The notes under the pieces were generated by a model. It did not search any database. It saw only the letters and a list, made by a program, of their open reading frames with translations, and was not told the origin of the DNA. From Cladorhizidae sp. MBARI D1340-BT2 (Eukaryota; Porifera; Demospongiae; Poecilosclerida; Cladorhizidae): a stretch of DNA of 64,000 nt. A program made the translations under genes and the position numbers. The stretch spans positions 3,462,025 through 3,526,024 of the forward strand of contig JAQNBH010000008.1 of assembly GCA_028752905.1 (NCBI GenBank), read 5' to 3'. This document shows positions 1-11,804 of this stretch, one piece after another (within the stretch, counting starts at the first letter, position 1; every line of letters starts with the position of its first letter).

Positions 1-273
1 ACGGCAGAGAGGTCTTTTTTCTCCCTAAGACCAAAGACATTTCTGAGAAGCGAAATGACTGATTGCAGGTTGAATATCTTATTCCTAATGTATGTGCATA
101 GCTCAAGAACAGATGAACTGGATTTAAAAGAAATTGCAAAACAATTTGTATGTGTCAACTGAAGGAGAATGAATTATTTTGACTTGTTTGGTCTTCTGTT
201 GAATTGAAAGGAGTGCATATATACTAACTACGATAGATGTGATGACTTTGTAAGTAGGTGTGTTTTATTTAGT
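1..273. other. Unassigned DNA left of the first piggyBac-type element
   Basis: AT-rich sequence with no convincing reading frame, splice pattern or repeat. If a tandem M16 paralogue continues to the left, this could be its intron, but nothing in the sequence proves that. Confidence 0.4.
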
Positions 274-1611
274 TTAACCCTTTCACTGGCATAAGCGACT
301 TAAGTCGCGAAAACTGATTAGTCGCGACGAAAAAATTCGTAAAATATTAACCGTTGGCGGTATATACTTCAAAAAGTGCACGAATATGCCTAAAGCATGC
401 CTCTAATATACCACTGAATATCAGGAAAATACAGAATGAGGAAAGGGAAGTAAACGTGCCAGCAAACATCACTTCCGGTTCATTCCCGGTTTCGAAGAAG
501 AAATGGCGACCCGCTTTAGTAGAGACGAAGCGTTAAGACTTCCTATTTGAGGATGACTTCAGCCTGTTCGAGATTGACGTTAGTGAAGAAGAGGAAGAAG
601 GTGCCTGTGCTTACCTGGGAAGTGGCGTAGTTGACGGTGATGCTATGGCAGCTATAACAGAAGCTGTTGGCACCGACCACGAAGCAAGTTTTCAAAGTAT
701 AGGTCGCCCTACTCTGCCAAGCGAAGCTTCAGACGATAGTGATGATCATGAAGACTTCCCCCAAGGTAAGAATAGATAAGAGTTGTATAGTAAAGCCTAG
801 TAACTAGCATAATAATAAGAACTATTTCTCCTTGGAAAGTAGTTTCACTCATGGACCTGGAGGAGGAGGAGGAAGCAGAGAGGAGAAGACAGGGTTGGAG
901 GAGAGGTTATTATTTATATATATATATATATATTATAATGTAGCATTATGTGTTTGTCTGAATTGTGCTGAACATGCAGACCTTCACAGTGCCAAGAATT
1001 GCCCTTTTATTTTTTTATCTATATTTATTTATAATTATGTTATGCACACTTTGCACACACTTTTATTTATTTTTCAGTACTATGGACCCTATCCCTTACT
1101 TCCTCTTTGTTATGCTATTCACATCTTTGTGGTTTGATATAAAAATGTTGTTGACAAATAGTTATTGTTGACCAAACGTTGACTAGCTAACATTGCTGAT
1201 TTCATGTGTATGAAACCGAGCTGAAATAGCCTTTTTCAACTTATAATGATATTCACATCTTTGTGGTTTGTTATAATCAACCAAAAAATTGTTGTTGACA
1301 AAAAGTAGTTGTTGTTGACCAAAAGTTGACCGGCTAACATTGCTGGTTTCATGTGTAATATGAAATTGAGATGATATAAACCCGATATAAACCCTTTTAT
1401 TTTACTTCCTGTCTCTTATAACAATATTCACATTTCTGTGGTTTGTTGCTAAGCAACAAAAAATTACCATAACGTCCCTTCATGCATCAGCTATCACCTG
1501 ATATATAGTTGTTGGGTACTTGTCTTCATGTGGTCCTCTATAAAAAAATAATGTGAAATTGTGTCAATTTTTGTAAAAAAGTCCTCCGTAAATCTGCCAG
1601 TGAAGGATTAA
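274..1611 (+). mobile_element. Non-autonomous piggyBac-type element 1
   Basis: The 1,338-bp segment is bounded by TTAA on both sides (274-277 and 1608-1611), the target-site duplication typical of piggyBac. The ends are inverted repeats: the left end reads TTAACCCTTTCACTGGC and the reverse complement of the right end reads TTAATCCTTCACTGGC. Only the first coding exon of a possible transposase-like protein remains (504-764, frameshifted), followed by a good 5' splice donor. No DDD catalytic core is seen, so the element could move only in trans. The sequence shows the TTAA and the inverted repeats; the piggyBac assignment is inferred from them. Confidence 0.72.
504..764 (+). pseudogene. Acidic first exon inside piggyBac-type element 1, frameshifted
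   Basis: An ATG at 504 opens a frame beginning MATRFSRDEALRL. A one-base indel near 537 moves it to a frame very rich in Asp and Glu (LLFEDDFSLFEIDVSEEEEE), which runs to a GTAAG donor at 765. Short acidic N-terminal regions are common in piggyBac transposases and derived proteins. The start and general character match the exon in the second element at 3,596, so the two are probably homologous. No downstream exon with a catalytic domain follows, so this looks like a relic. Confidence 0.5.
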
Positions 1612-1939
1612 ACTGCAACTGTTATATACTAATTTATTAAATTTTTAACATTCTTGGAGCCCCCTTCTTGGAGCCCCCCCGTAGATGAAAACATCTTCCT
1701 ACACCACTGGACATCACATCTGACATCACATCTAACATCACATCCCTAACTGGCCTAGGTGATGAAATACCAAGTCCAACAGAGGACACACCCAACCACC
1801 AACACCCAAATCATAGCCCACACCGGATACCACAAACCACTAATACCTAAAAGATATAACCACAGTAATTAATTATAAAGTAGCCAACCATCATTCTAAA
1901 TATAGTTTATCCCGCCCGGGTGTTCCCACAATATCTATA
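1612..1939. other. Unassigned DNA between element 1 and copy A
   Basis: No gene is seen. It contains short tandem motifs (ACATCACATCT type, around 1,715-1,750) and a repeated CTTGGAGCCCCC. No similarity to the DNA upstream of the matching point in copy C was recognised, so it lies outside the segmental duplication as far as I can read it. Confidence 0.4.
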
Positions 1940-2339
1940 TGATCGAATAATCATAAAATATTTCACCTTTATTAGAACCTTTGTACCATAGAAAATACTT
2001 TGGCTGTCTAAATGAAGTTTATCAATTGTTGAAAAGTCATTAATCCTCTCACTGCAGCAGGTAGATCTGTAAAAGAGTTTGTTTTAATTATAGGTAACTG
2101 TAGCTCTGCCTACTTTGGTTGGTGGTAATGCTGACTCTGCACAAACCAAATAGTCCACCATTTCGGTACATCTCTATTGAAATATTGAAATTTACTCTCA
2201 GTGATCAGTGGTGCTCCACAGAATACTGTAAGATTGCAATTCTGGCCATTCTGTGAAACCACAAACATGGTCAGTGCAGGGAGAGAGACAAGTGATCAAA
2301 AGAAATCTGTTACTAGTGTCCTTCCTATCTTTTAAAATG

Positions 2340-2940
<601 letters not shown>

Positions 2941-3390
2941 GGGTCATCAGTTGGTACATTTGTCAACTTAAAATTGAACTCTCTACCTTATGTTCAGTCA
3001 GTGATTGTTTACTGAGTCTCCTTCTCTGCTGCTGATCTGTGGTGTTTTAACCTGCCACAATGTGAAGGAAGCTTTAGCTGATCCTCTACAATGAAAGAGG
3101 ATGACACTAATAACTAAACAGCATAGCCAGGTATGTGTGTTTGCTCACATCCATTAAAGAACAAAATAGCCTAGAAACAATATGTATTGGGGATGCAGTA
3201 GCATTCACTATATACATAATTTTTAACAAACCCCAAAGAACACAAAGTTTATATTTCAGCTAAAACTCACTTTGGCAGTTTTCAGCATCCCAATTTTATT
3301 CAAAAAACCCTTTCAAGCATGCCATGCGTATATAGTAAACTGGCAGTCCCAAAAATGTTTAAAACCATGAAACTTGTAGTCGATCTTCTT
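2941..3390. other. Unassigned intronic-type DNA of copy A
   Basis: No gene is seen between the microsatellite and the second piggyBac-type element. If the M16 paralogue is transcribed, this falls inside its sixth intron. Confidence 0.4.
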
Positions 3391-3595
3391 TTAACCCTTT
3401 AACGGTCACGGGCGCTTTAAAGCGCCCTAAGAAGTCTCGCAGTTAAAAAATTCATAAAAAATAGATCGTTCGAACTTACCCCCATAAAATTATTAAACGA
3501 CGCCTAAAACGTTGCTCTATCACGTGGTATTCACAAAACAATGACTGCATAATGGTTGCTAAGGACTTTGAACCCGGAAAGCTCACACGGAAATC

Positions 3596-3825
3596 ATGGC
3601 TAAGCGCTTGAACGTTAGCGATGTGCTGCTTTTACTGGAAGACGACGATTTCGGCCTTTCTGAAGCGGATGACAGTGATTTTGAAGGCGAAGGTGTTGAG
3701 AGCTACCTTCCCAGAGCAAACCTGAGCTTAGTCACTCAGAAGTAACGGAGGAAGATGAAGATCCAATAGATATAGTTTCTGATGACAGCTCCAGCTCTAG
3801 TGATAAGAGTCTTACTCAGCCTTTA
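3596..3825 (+). pseudogene. Acidic first exon inside piggyBac-type element 2, frameshifted
   Basis: An ATG at 3,596 opens MAKRLNVSDVLLLLEDDDFG, closely comparable in layout to the exon in element 1 (basic start, then acidic). The frame stops at a TAA near 3,743. A one-base shift restores an open Asp/Glu/Ser-rich stretch to a GTAAG donor after a Gln-Pro-Leu end. Two acidic first exons with matching donors but no downstream core suggest both elements derive from a longer autonomous element whose 3' exons were lost. Confidence 0.5.
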
Positions 3826-3921
3826 GGTAAGTATTACTGTTCAAAATGGTATAGAATATAAAAATATCTGTTTCTATGTCCACAGTTTTTGGATCTACAC
3901 AAAGTCACAGCAGTCCCACCT

Positions 3922-3990
3922 CTCACAGAGCTCAAATACCCATCAGTCACGATGTCTCATCGTGACTGATGGGTATTTGAGCTCTGTGAG
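3922..3990. repeat. Perfect 33-bp inverted repeat, 3-nt loop
   Basis: Arms at 3,922-3,954 and 3,958-3,990 are exact reverse complements (arm starts CTCACAGAGCTCAAATACCC), separated by TCT. An RNA across it would form an uninterrupted 33-bp stem. A GTAAG follows the right arm directly. It lies inside piggyBac-type element 2, downstream of the coding exon. Confidence 0.95.
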
Positions 3991-4447
3991 GTAAGCTTTC
4001 TTCTGTTTTTCATAATTCCATGCTGCAGTCTGGTCATTATGGTTGAAATTTGTGTACCTGCAAATGTATAAAACATGTTATCATAAAATATACTTGAAAA
4101 TAGAACAATAATTGACTTGAAATTCAAAAATTAATTACTAAAACCACAATTACAACCACATACTTTGTTGCTAGGCAACATAAACCACACCTACATATGA
4201 AGTAACTATGTGTGATTCCAAAAATATGTGGTTGCTATGGACTTTAATAAATATTTGAGACAATACAGTTAATTTTAGTAATGGTAGCAATATATATTTT
4301 TTTAACCCGACCATGAAAGGGTTAATCCACAAAGAATTTGCATTCAATAGATCATTCAGTTTTCAAGATGAATCCAATTAGCCGAATAGTTAGGTAAAAC
4401 TGGAAATCAGTAAAAGGTCATCTAGAAAAATAAACACAGTTGTGCAT

Positions 4448-4594
4448 GTATGTGCAAAAAGATCACGAGCATAAAAATGGTCATAGCAACCTAGCTAGCT
4501 CACATGGTTAATTATTAGCTGTATGTGCAAAAAGATCACGAGCATAAAAATGGTCATAGCAACCTAGCTAGCTCACATGGTGAATTATTAGCTT
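4448..4594. repeat. 73-bp tandem duplication
   Basis: Two adjacent, nearly identical copies of a 73-bp unit (starts GTATGTGCAAAAAGATCACG at 4,448 and 4,521). No coding content. Confidence 0.9.
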
Positions 4595-5417
4595 TATAAC
4601 AGCTGCATATGTCTATTTAAGTTCTCAGTGGATATATGTTCTAAATAAAACGACCACCGAGCAATGCAACAGCTTCTGGTTATCAAATCACGTATTATAT
4701 ACTCTTCTGTTTGTTCTCACTTGTAGTGTAAGGTATAGTCAAAACAGGTGTATGTGCTAATTTGCAATGTGGTCTGCATGGGTACAGTCAACACTAGCAA
4801 GAGATATTACATGTACTGAATTGTATAGTGCATCCCAAGTTAGAAATAGTGTTTCAAAGTGCTGGCATCCCACAACAACAACAACAACAGTTTATGCAAG
4901 AACATAATATTAACAAACAACTGAATTGTCAACAAAAAACATGTACCCATTCTGGATCACATGCCTGAAACATGACTTGACTTCTCCTAACAACTAATTG
5001 GATGACCCTTTACCATTTAAAACTATATAATATAATATACACGGACAACACCATTGAATTGGCTATCAAAAGGAATGCTCCATGTATATACAACAGAATT
5101 AGTTTGATGATCATTTGTCATTAAAAATCATGTCCACCATTATTATATTACCAACTGCTTTTTGAAATCTGGTTATTACATTCATGTATATATATTATGC
5201 TGTTTTTTTAAATTCTGTATGATATTTGGTGTGCATGATATTATATTGTAATGGGTTTTGTCTAACTGGTTGTAGTCTACATGCCAAGCCAACACAATAT
5301 TGTTGTGCTTATTTAAAAATGTAATAATTCAGTGGGTGTGGTAGCATGGTAGCTAGTGCTAGTCAGTGGCATCTTGACTATAACAAATTCTGATTAGTGG
5401 TGTTTCATTGAAAACAT
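4595..5417. other. Unassigned DNA upstream of the M16 paralogue exon
   Basis: No gene is seen. The GGGTTTTGTCTAACTGG motif near 5,250 recurs at 51,830 in copy C, so the segment is part of the duplicated intron. Confidence 0.5.
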
Positions 5418-5745
5418 ACTACTACTACTACTACTACTACTATACTACTACATCTACTACTACTACCATACTACTAAATCTACTACTACCTCTACTATGA
5501 CAACTAATATGACTACTAGTACCACTACCCTATACTACTATATTATTACCTCTACTACTATACTACCATTACTACTACTACTATTATACTACTAACTCCA
5601 CTACTATAGTAATTACTATTTCCTACTACTATACTAACAATACTCCTACTGCTGCTATACTACTACCTATACTACTACATAACTACTACTATTACTGACA
5701 TTACTACTACTACTACTGTTCCTACTACTATTAGTATGACTTCTT
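5418..5745. repeat. Imperfect (TAC)n microsatellite
   Basis: Interrupted CTA/TAC array ending just before the splice acceptor of the exon at 5,760. Copy C has a similar array in the same place (51,985-52,335), so the tract predates the duplication. Confidence 0.9.
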
Positions 5746-5759
5746 TTATATCTTTCTAG

Positions 5760-5939
5760 GCTGACTCGTACATTAAGTTGATCACGGATATCTTAAATGG
5801 ACGCATTGATACAAACTCACAAGTTGATGAAGGATTCCTAAGGACAAGGGTCATACTGCCAGCAGGGATAGACTATGGCCTCTCTCTTCTGGCCTTCAAC
5901 CCCGCTGATGCTAATTCAGCGGTAAACGTTCTCTTCCAG
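5760..5939 (+). CDS. M16 metallopeptidase paralogue, exon equivalent to exon 7
   Basis: Begins after a TTTCTAG acceptor and encodes 60 in-frame residues (ADSYIKLITDILNG...), homologous over full length to exon 7 of the intact gene (52,363-52,542). It ends CAG before GCAAGT, a GC-type donor shared with the intact gene. No stop or indel is seen. It differs from its partner at 17 of 60 residues by hand count, much more than the other two exons. It should encode part of the C-terminal half of an IDE-like protease. Exons 1-6 are not found upstream in the window: either they lie further left, or the duplication took only the 3' end. Confidence 0.85.
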
Positions 5940-6413
5940 GCAAGTGGTGTTTGATATGCATCATTGTGTCCATGTGGTGTTGGCACGTGCCTATGAATAT
6001 CACTTTCATATTTCTAACTTCTTTCTATTTCTACTCTGGAACCTTTTTGTGCACTGATACTTTCTGGCTCAAATTAATGTCAAGTGCTTCATGTTTTAAA
6101 CGCACAGAAATACATAGTTGTGAATATTCTAATATGTGAAAAGGAGCAAATGTGTGAGGCACATGATTTTCCATGGCAACAGTTCTACTATAGAGCATGG
6201 AACTCTGCAGCACTGACTTTTTCATGATGCGGAATTGTTGTATTAAGTATTTCTATGTCTGTCATGCAGTGTAACATGTCTCTAGGTAAAGTGAAGTCAA
6301 GTAGCATATAATTTGATGTGAACCAGTGTCTAGGAGAGCTAAAAGTCTAAAACATACTGTAATACATGTGTGCACATGTATATATTGTTCTGTGGTGCTT
6401 TTATGACATGTAG

Positions 6414-6506
6414 GCCCGGAGTGTGTGCATGGTGGAAAATGGTGCTTGCTCCCATGAGTCTCTGCTCACTGGACTGCACCTCTCTCTCTTGGACCATATT
6501 ATATCT
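6414..6506 (+). CDS. M16 metallopeptidase paralogue, exon equivalent to exon 8
   Basis: A 93-bp exon after a CATGTAG acceptor, ending before GTGAGT. It encodes 31 residues (ARSVCMVENGACSHESLLTG...), in phase 0 at both ends, as in the partner at 53,251-53,343, with 4 residue differences. In the family this segment precedes the conserved CF..LRT..QLGY block, here supplied by the exon at 11,805. Confidence 0.85.
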
Positions 6507-8359
6507 GTGAGTCACATGACCATACATGATAACATATGAATGTCACACAATGTCACACTACCTCCACATGATCACCGACCCAAAGAGAGTGTGCATGCAT
6601 AATATTTTGTTTGGTAATTTGAGCATGCAACTTGAATCCCTCAACCCCGTGTAGTGTGGATTCACTGTGTATCCCTATAGAGCTATTCTCAACATACTTC
6701 CAATCCAAACCCAGTGTGATGTTGAGCAATTCTAGAATTCTACTGACAATGATTGCACAACCTCCTTTAGTCACATGACTTCCATGTCAATCTCACAGTG
6801 TAGTCACATGATATATCACTGCCCCTTGCATTGTTGTAGTGTTTTTTTAAATTAGGTTGTAAATCATTTTGACTATGTCTCCTCATCAGCCATGAGGATC
6901 AACCAGTTATAGATATTTAGTACTGCTGTAAACACATAGGGAGTGCTAATGCATGGGTCCATATTCCCCAAGCCAAAAACTCATGAACAAGCAAAGATCA
7001 TGTCAGCTCAAGTCAGCTCAAACACACTTTAGCAATTTCTTAGCATCCTAAAAGATGGTTTTGGACATTATTAGCTCTCCCTGCATGCTTTAATTCATTT
7101 GCTAGTAATGAACTAGTAGCCTGAAAAGTATTCAAACTTCTGCATTTCATTATCAAGGACCTGTTTGATGACCTATCCTATCTAAGCTGATGTTCATATA
7201 AAGCTAATTTTTACTGCATAGCAGAAGAGTCAGTTTGAGCTTATTCTTTTATTAGCTCAGATTATTTTCCAGATTCACCAGATTGTCACTTCTAGTTTAG
7301 TATTTTAAGGCAGTGCCACACACCCACACAGCTAGAGCAAGGTGATTGATTAAGTAGCTCTGTCAGAATAGAACTCCAGCACCCTTGCAGCCTATTCTCA
7401 CTTGCCTGTGGACACAATTTTCTTTAATCTAGCTTAGAATCTGCTGCCACTTTCTCAATGTTCTCTTTACTATGATGACCATATTCCTACTTTACATAAG
7501 CTGACTTCATTAAAGACAGGTGATATGTTCATCTTTTTTATTGGTGAAAGTATGGTGCATAAATAGGACATGTATACAGAGATAAGCCATGCATAGCAAT
7601 ACCATCCAAGTGCCCTCTGAGGGTTCACTTTGCCTGCCAATCAATTCCATGTACACAGGTAGGCATCTGTGCATTCTATTCCCTTATAATAGTAATTAAT
7701 AGGTGTGGCACACGTGACTAGTGCATCTACATTCCGTGGTGATGGTGCATTCATCACTCCATGAGGTAATTTAGGTGCACACTCTCTAGTTCTGAAATAA
7801 TGTAACTGGACACTCGCCAAAGCAGGTATGGCAGGTTCTAGACCAGTTTTCAAGCCATGGTGAAGAAACATAATTCCTTGGTTTAGTGTATTCCATGAGA
7901 ATGAAGAATGATCCCACAAGCAACATTAGCCTTGAAAACTTCATTACCTGCTTCCCCCTATTTTAATATCCACGATAAACATTTTTTTAAACTTGATTGA
8001 ATGTTTTTTCCTTTGATAATTAGATAAGATATCAACACTATTTATCTAACTGATCGACAAGGATTTAAAACAGATGTTCACAGAAAGACAATGCGTGCAA
8101 CAATGATTAGTTACTTGTGAGCATGCGCATACATGTAGGTATTAGCGTGTGGGTAAAGGGTCGTTCTGCCCATTAGTTATTAGGTATTAGCTAATAATGA
8201 ACAATGATCAGCTACTATAGTTACTCAACACTAGAAGTACTTGTAGTAGTACTACAATGGCTGCATGTACTTGCACTCCTTGCCTGAATATGCAACTGAA
8301 AAATCCATCTAGCTAGGCTTCATGCCGAACTTGAACGACTGCTTAGGCTGCTACTTGCT
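6507..8359. other. Intron of the M16 paralogue shared with copy C
   Basis: No separate gene is seen. The DNA matches about 53,344-55,020 of copy C, including GTCACATGATATATCACTGC near 6,803. Short open frames on both strands are not shared as proteins between the copies. Confidence 0.55.
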
Positions 8360-9760
8360 ATCTATATAGCTATATTTTGTTTTTCTATCTTAGACTGCCA
8401 GGAGGATTTTTGAAGCTACACTGACATGGGAAGATATTAGGTGTGCGCTTATATGCCTATTACCAATAAGCCAGGATTTTCATGGTTTTACCCAGGAAAA
8501 CGATGGCTTTAGGGACATTCTATTCCTGGGGGGAATGGGATAGTTGGTAAGTACTAGACGACATCCCACTTGCTCAAGAACAATTTTCAATTCCTGAGTA
8601 AGTTGGTAACCTGGTGAAGCTGTGACAGTATAATAGCAGGGGCATCGGCAATGGTGCGGCTGGTACGGCCATGGCCGTATCACATTTTCCCCTTTTTTAA
8701 TTTAATTAATTTTTAATTTTTTTAATTTTTTTAAATTTTTTTAATTTTTAATTTTTTTAAAAATTTTTCTTTTTTTTCACCCTCTTTTTTTTCCACCCTT
8801 CTTCCCCCTCCTTTATCCAGCTAGAAGCACAGCTTCCACTTTTACTTTTAAGGTGTTTGTTCGAAGATACCCAGGAAACGAGTGCACACAGAAGCATCTC
8901 AACCACCTCTTGTTACTCCTTGTTCACAAGGCAAGCACAGATAGCTTGGATCTGATGAATGTAGTCAGAGAGTTTGTCACTGGAAGAGAAGGCAGGCAGA
9001 GAGTGTTGGAGACTGCCGGTAATATAAACACTGATTACCTACTTCAGTTCTGGATTGACAGTGTGCATAAGTAATTCAATACCAATTTTTTTGTGGAAAG
9101 TTTCATTGCCCTGCCCTTTCCGGGTGGTAAACAAACAGTCATGTCCAAACAGTAAAGATAATATACATACAATAACATAAGATAGAGAGAGAGCCAAGAA
9201 TTAGAAGATTGTTCAATGAGAATTCAAACATCAGAGTATTCATTGCCATCTTCCATCTTAACCTTCCATCTTAACCAATACCCTTTCACCTCTGCTACCG
9301 ATCTACCCAACATTAGACATACCTACTCTCCCTTCATTACCTGAATTAATTTTTTATGGTACGGTACTATTTATTACATGAAATCGTTTCTTTACCTTTT
9401 TCTTGTCAAAAAAGGCTCCAGGAGGCACCTAGGAGAATCAAATCCGAAAAAAAATCTGGGGGAGGATTCCCAGACCCCCCTTTATTTACTCACTTCACTC
9501 TCTCTGTATGATTTTATAATCACAAAGCTAAAGCAATTTTTTCCCAGATCAAGTGCATTTAGTTCCACCATGTACATGTTTGACCAAGCAATCTGTCACT
9601 ACTTCCCACCCCCCCTCACTCTGTGAATTCGAGATCCATGTCACCCCTGTTTCTCCCCCCTCTCTTTTCAAAATCGAGTATTCTGCCACTGACAAAGCAC
9701 CACCTTCAAATAGCTTCCTACGGCCCTGAATAGGTCTGTCTTTAATTCACCAGGGGTGCC
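8360..9760. other. About 1.4 kb present in copy A but not in copy C
   Basis: Copy C passes directly from GGCTTCATGCGGAACTTG to the segment matching 9,760, so this block is an insertion in A or a deletion in C. It contains a GGTACGGCCATGGCCGTA palindrome-like stretch near 8,660, A/T runs (8,695-8,770), and the 74-codon frame annotated separately. No clear terminal repeats were found. Confidence 0.5.
8853..9074 (+). CDS. Unrecognised 73-residue reading frame, possible terminal exon
   Basis: The frame reads VFVRRYPGNECTQKHLNHLL and continues for about 50 residues to a TAA. It has ordinary amino acid composition, unlike the repeat-derived frames nearby. A T-rich stretch and TTTTAAG just upstream could serve as a 3' splice site, which would make this a last exon. 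It lies in the block found only in copy A, so it may be a captured or transposon-borne exon. No family was recognised. Confidence 0.3.
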   Translation: MFVRRYPGNECTQKHLNHLLLLLVHKASTDSLDLMNVVREFVTGREGRQRVLETAGNINTDYLLQFWIDSVHK

Positions 9761-9829
9761 TAAATTGACTGAGGAGCTTCACAACTCCCCCTCAACCAAG
9801 CCATATTTTCTTGCTTTTGCCATATTTTA

Positions 9830-9990
9830 TTTTTGATATAATTATAGCTATGTAAACACTCAACGAACTCTCAGTTGACACAATGAAATTACAATGACCG
9901 TGATGAAGGCTAGAACATCTACTCGAAACATTGAGTTCAAGTTGATTATCGAGGAGGTCATTGTAGTATATGGTTTGGGGATGAGGTAGC
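9830..9990. mobile_element. Copy of a short repeat family (CTCTCAGTTGACA / AATCAACTT type)
   Basis: Contains CTCTCAGTTGACA, a GATGAAGGCTAGAACATCTA core and a TTCAAGTTGATTATC end. The same modules occur at 43,860, 48,545, 52,640 and 55,150. The copy at 52,640-52,832 has a defined target-site duplication. Coordinates here are approximate. Confidence 0.65.
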
Positions 9991-10689
9991 CTACTTATAT
10001 TGGATTGACACACTTTTTAAAATGGCGGATGGCAACCCATTCCATAAATCAAAGCTTTTTAAGCTAATATTACCGGCAGCTTCTTAGCTTCCTAAGTGGC
10101 GAGTTGAACTTCTATTAGCTTCAAAACGATTCCCAGTGTGCTTTGAATCCTTCTCTGGTGAACTGGCAGACCCCAAAAAATAGATAGTGTGAATAAAACC
10201 GAATTTCCGAAGGATCTTGCTATGTTTCTATTGCTTTTTAATTGCCAACGTAGGTCCATTTACAAAGATGTTAAGCTTACCTATGTTGAATTTGGCCTAT
10301 AGGAGTTCACACATCTGACAGAACTGTGCTTGAATATGTACTGTAGTTTATAACTTGGCAACCCTTACCAGTGGTCAGTTACAGTGTCATACTGGTGATA
10401 CTTGGAGCACTTTGTGTACCACCGCCATTGCCATTATGAATAATAAGCAGCTATTAGATATTGGAGAATAAAACACACACACAACCCAACCAACTTCAGG
10501 ACTTAGATGATAAAAGGTCAAAAAGTCTCAGTCTTGACATATATTTCCAGGAAGAGACAGTTTTCTGAAAGCAAAGCAGTTGTGCAACACACAAGTAAAC
10601 TATATCACCTGTCATATATTCAGGTTCAGTGGTAAATCTTACAGAGAACCCATTATCATCATGGAAAGGAGCAGGAAGTCGATAAAGAT

Positions 10690-11710
10690 GAAAATGTGTG
10701 TATCATCATCTAGCTGGTGTGCAAGGTCCAGCTTCTTCGCCTGTTTCTGACTCCTCAATTTCTAGACCATTAGAGATACCTAGCACGGCGATAGCTCAGA
10801 ACTGCTCTCCAAACATATTCTGTGACAGACACCAGGCAGTATACTCACATCCCTTCCCTTTTTCTTCTGCCTTTTCCTCCACTTCACTTCTGCTTCCTCC
10901 TTCTTCTCTTCCTGTTCTTTCTTTTTCCATGCTTGTTCAGTCTTCTTCTGCTTAAGCTTCATTTTTCTTTCCCTCAACTGGAAGTATATATCTGTAGTCC
11001 AATACCCTTTACCAACCTGCAGAGCAACCATTAGATATTGAGTGTTCAAGTCACTTAAGGACTTGTCCTTCAAATCTCTTTCTTCTAAAATATTTTGTTG
11101 AGTAAAAAAAAGATTTTCTTGTGTTATCTTTGGACCAAGTATTTTCAATGTTAATGCCACTTCTCAATGTGTTGCATCTTATTTTTAACTGCAAGACTAT
11201 AGCAAAACATAAAATAATTCCTTCTTCTGTGCATGGAATAGGCTCCTCAGCAAGTGAATCCTCAATCATGGCAGAGATAAAATGTGGATGTGAGATTTAT
11301 GTCCATCAGGAAGGAACAGAACTGCATTGTCGGGAAAACAAATACCTTTATCAATCACCAAAAAGAACTCAATATCTCTCCAACCAGATTCACTCAGAGA
11401 AGACAGTATTGTTGCTCTGGACCCTGAAATTGATAAGGGGCACCAGGCAATGATTGATTGTAAATTATCATTGGTGGGTGGAGTCTGTTGCACAACAAAG
11501 AAATGTAATATGCTAACTTCTGCCATGAGCAGTAATATTTTCTTGAACCTTTAATGATGGCTTTCCCTCTATTACAGTCTTCATTGCAGTTATATACCTG
11601 CCTTGGTTAGGAGCTAATATATAGTAGATAAAATCTCCTTTGGCTGCTATAATTGGGTACATGCCGATACGTCTGCTTTTTTTTGGTGTGTTTTTGGGGG
11701 GCATCATCCA
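10690..11710 (-). pseudogene. Pogo/Tigger-like transposase relic, copy A
   Basis: Minus-strand frames carry a DDE_1-type signature: ESGWRDIEFF (about 11,390) followed by LFLPDGHKSHIHI (about 11,300), as in pogo/Tigger transposases, where the Asp of DGH is catalytic. A Lys/Glu-rich tail follows at 10,840-10,980. The middle part (about 10,980-11,275) reads in the opposite direction from its counterpart in copy C, pointing to a local inversion. Frames are broken and no complete transposase can be read. It lies in the intron before the last M16 exon, in the opposite orientation to the host gene. Confidence 0.6.
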
Positions 11711-11804
11711 TAATATATGCCAAACTAATAGTTACCTAATGCTATGCACTCTCTAATATTGCTCATGCTATTCCTCCACATCTGTACATAAACCTCTCTT
11801 GTAG

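Larger units (their letters stand above)
3391..4325 (+). mobile_element. Non-autonomous piggyBac-type element 2
   Basis: A 935-bp segment flanked by TTAA (3391-3394 and 4322-4325). The left end reads TTAACCCTTTAACGGTC and the reverse complement of the right end reads TTAACCCTTTCATGGTC, a clear inverted repeat. Inside are a short acidic coding exon (3596-3825) and a perfect 33-bp hairpin (3922-3990). The ends resemble those of element 1, so the two belong to one superfamily, though the interiors have diverged. No transposase core is present. Confidence 0.72.

Noticed and set aside
832..1171. Overlapping hydrophobic frames of 68 and 101 codons
   Set aside because: They lie in AT-rich interior of a piggyBac-type element after its splice donor, with Tyr/Phe/Ile bias and no start context or family match.
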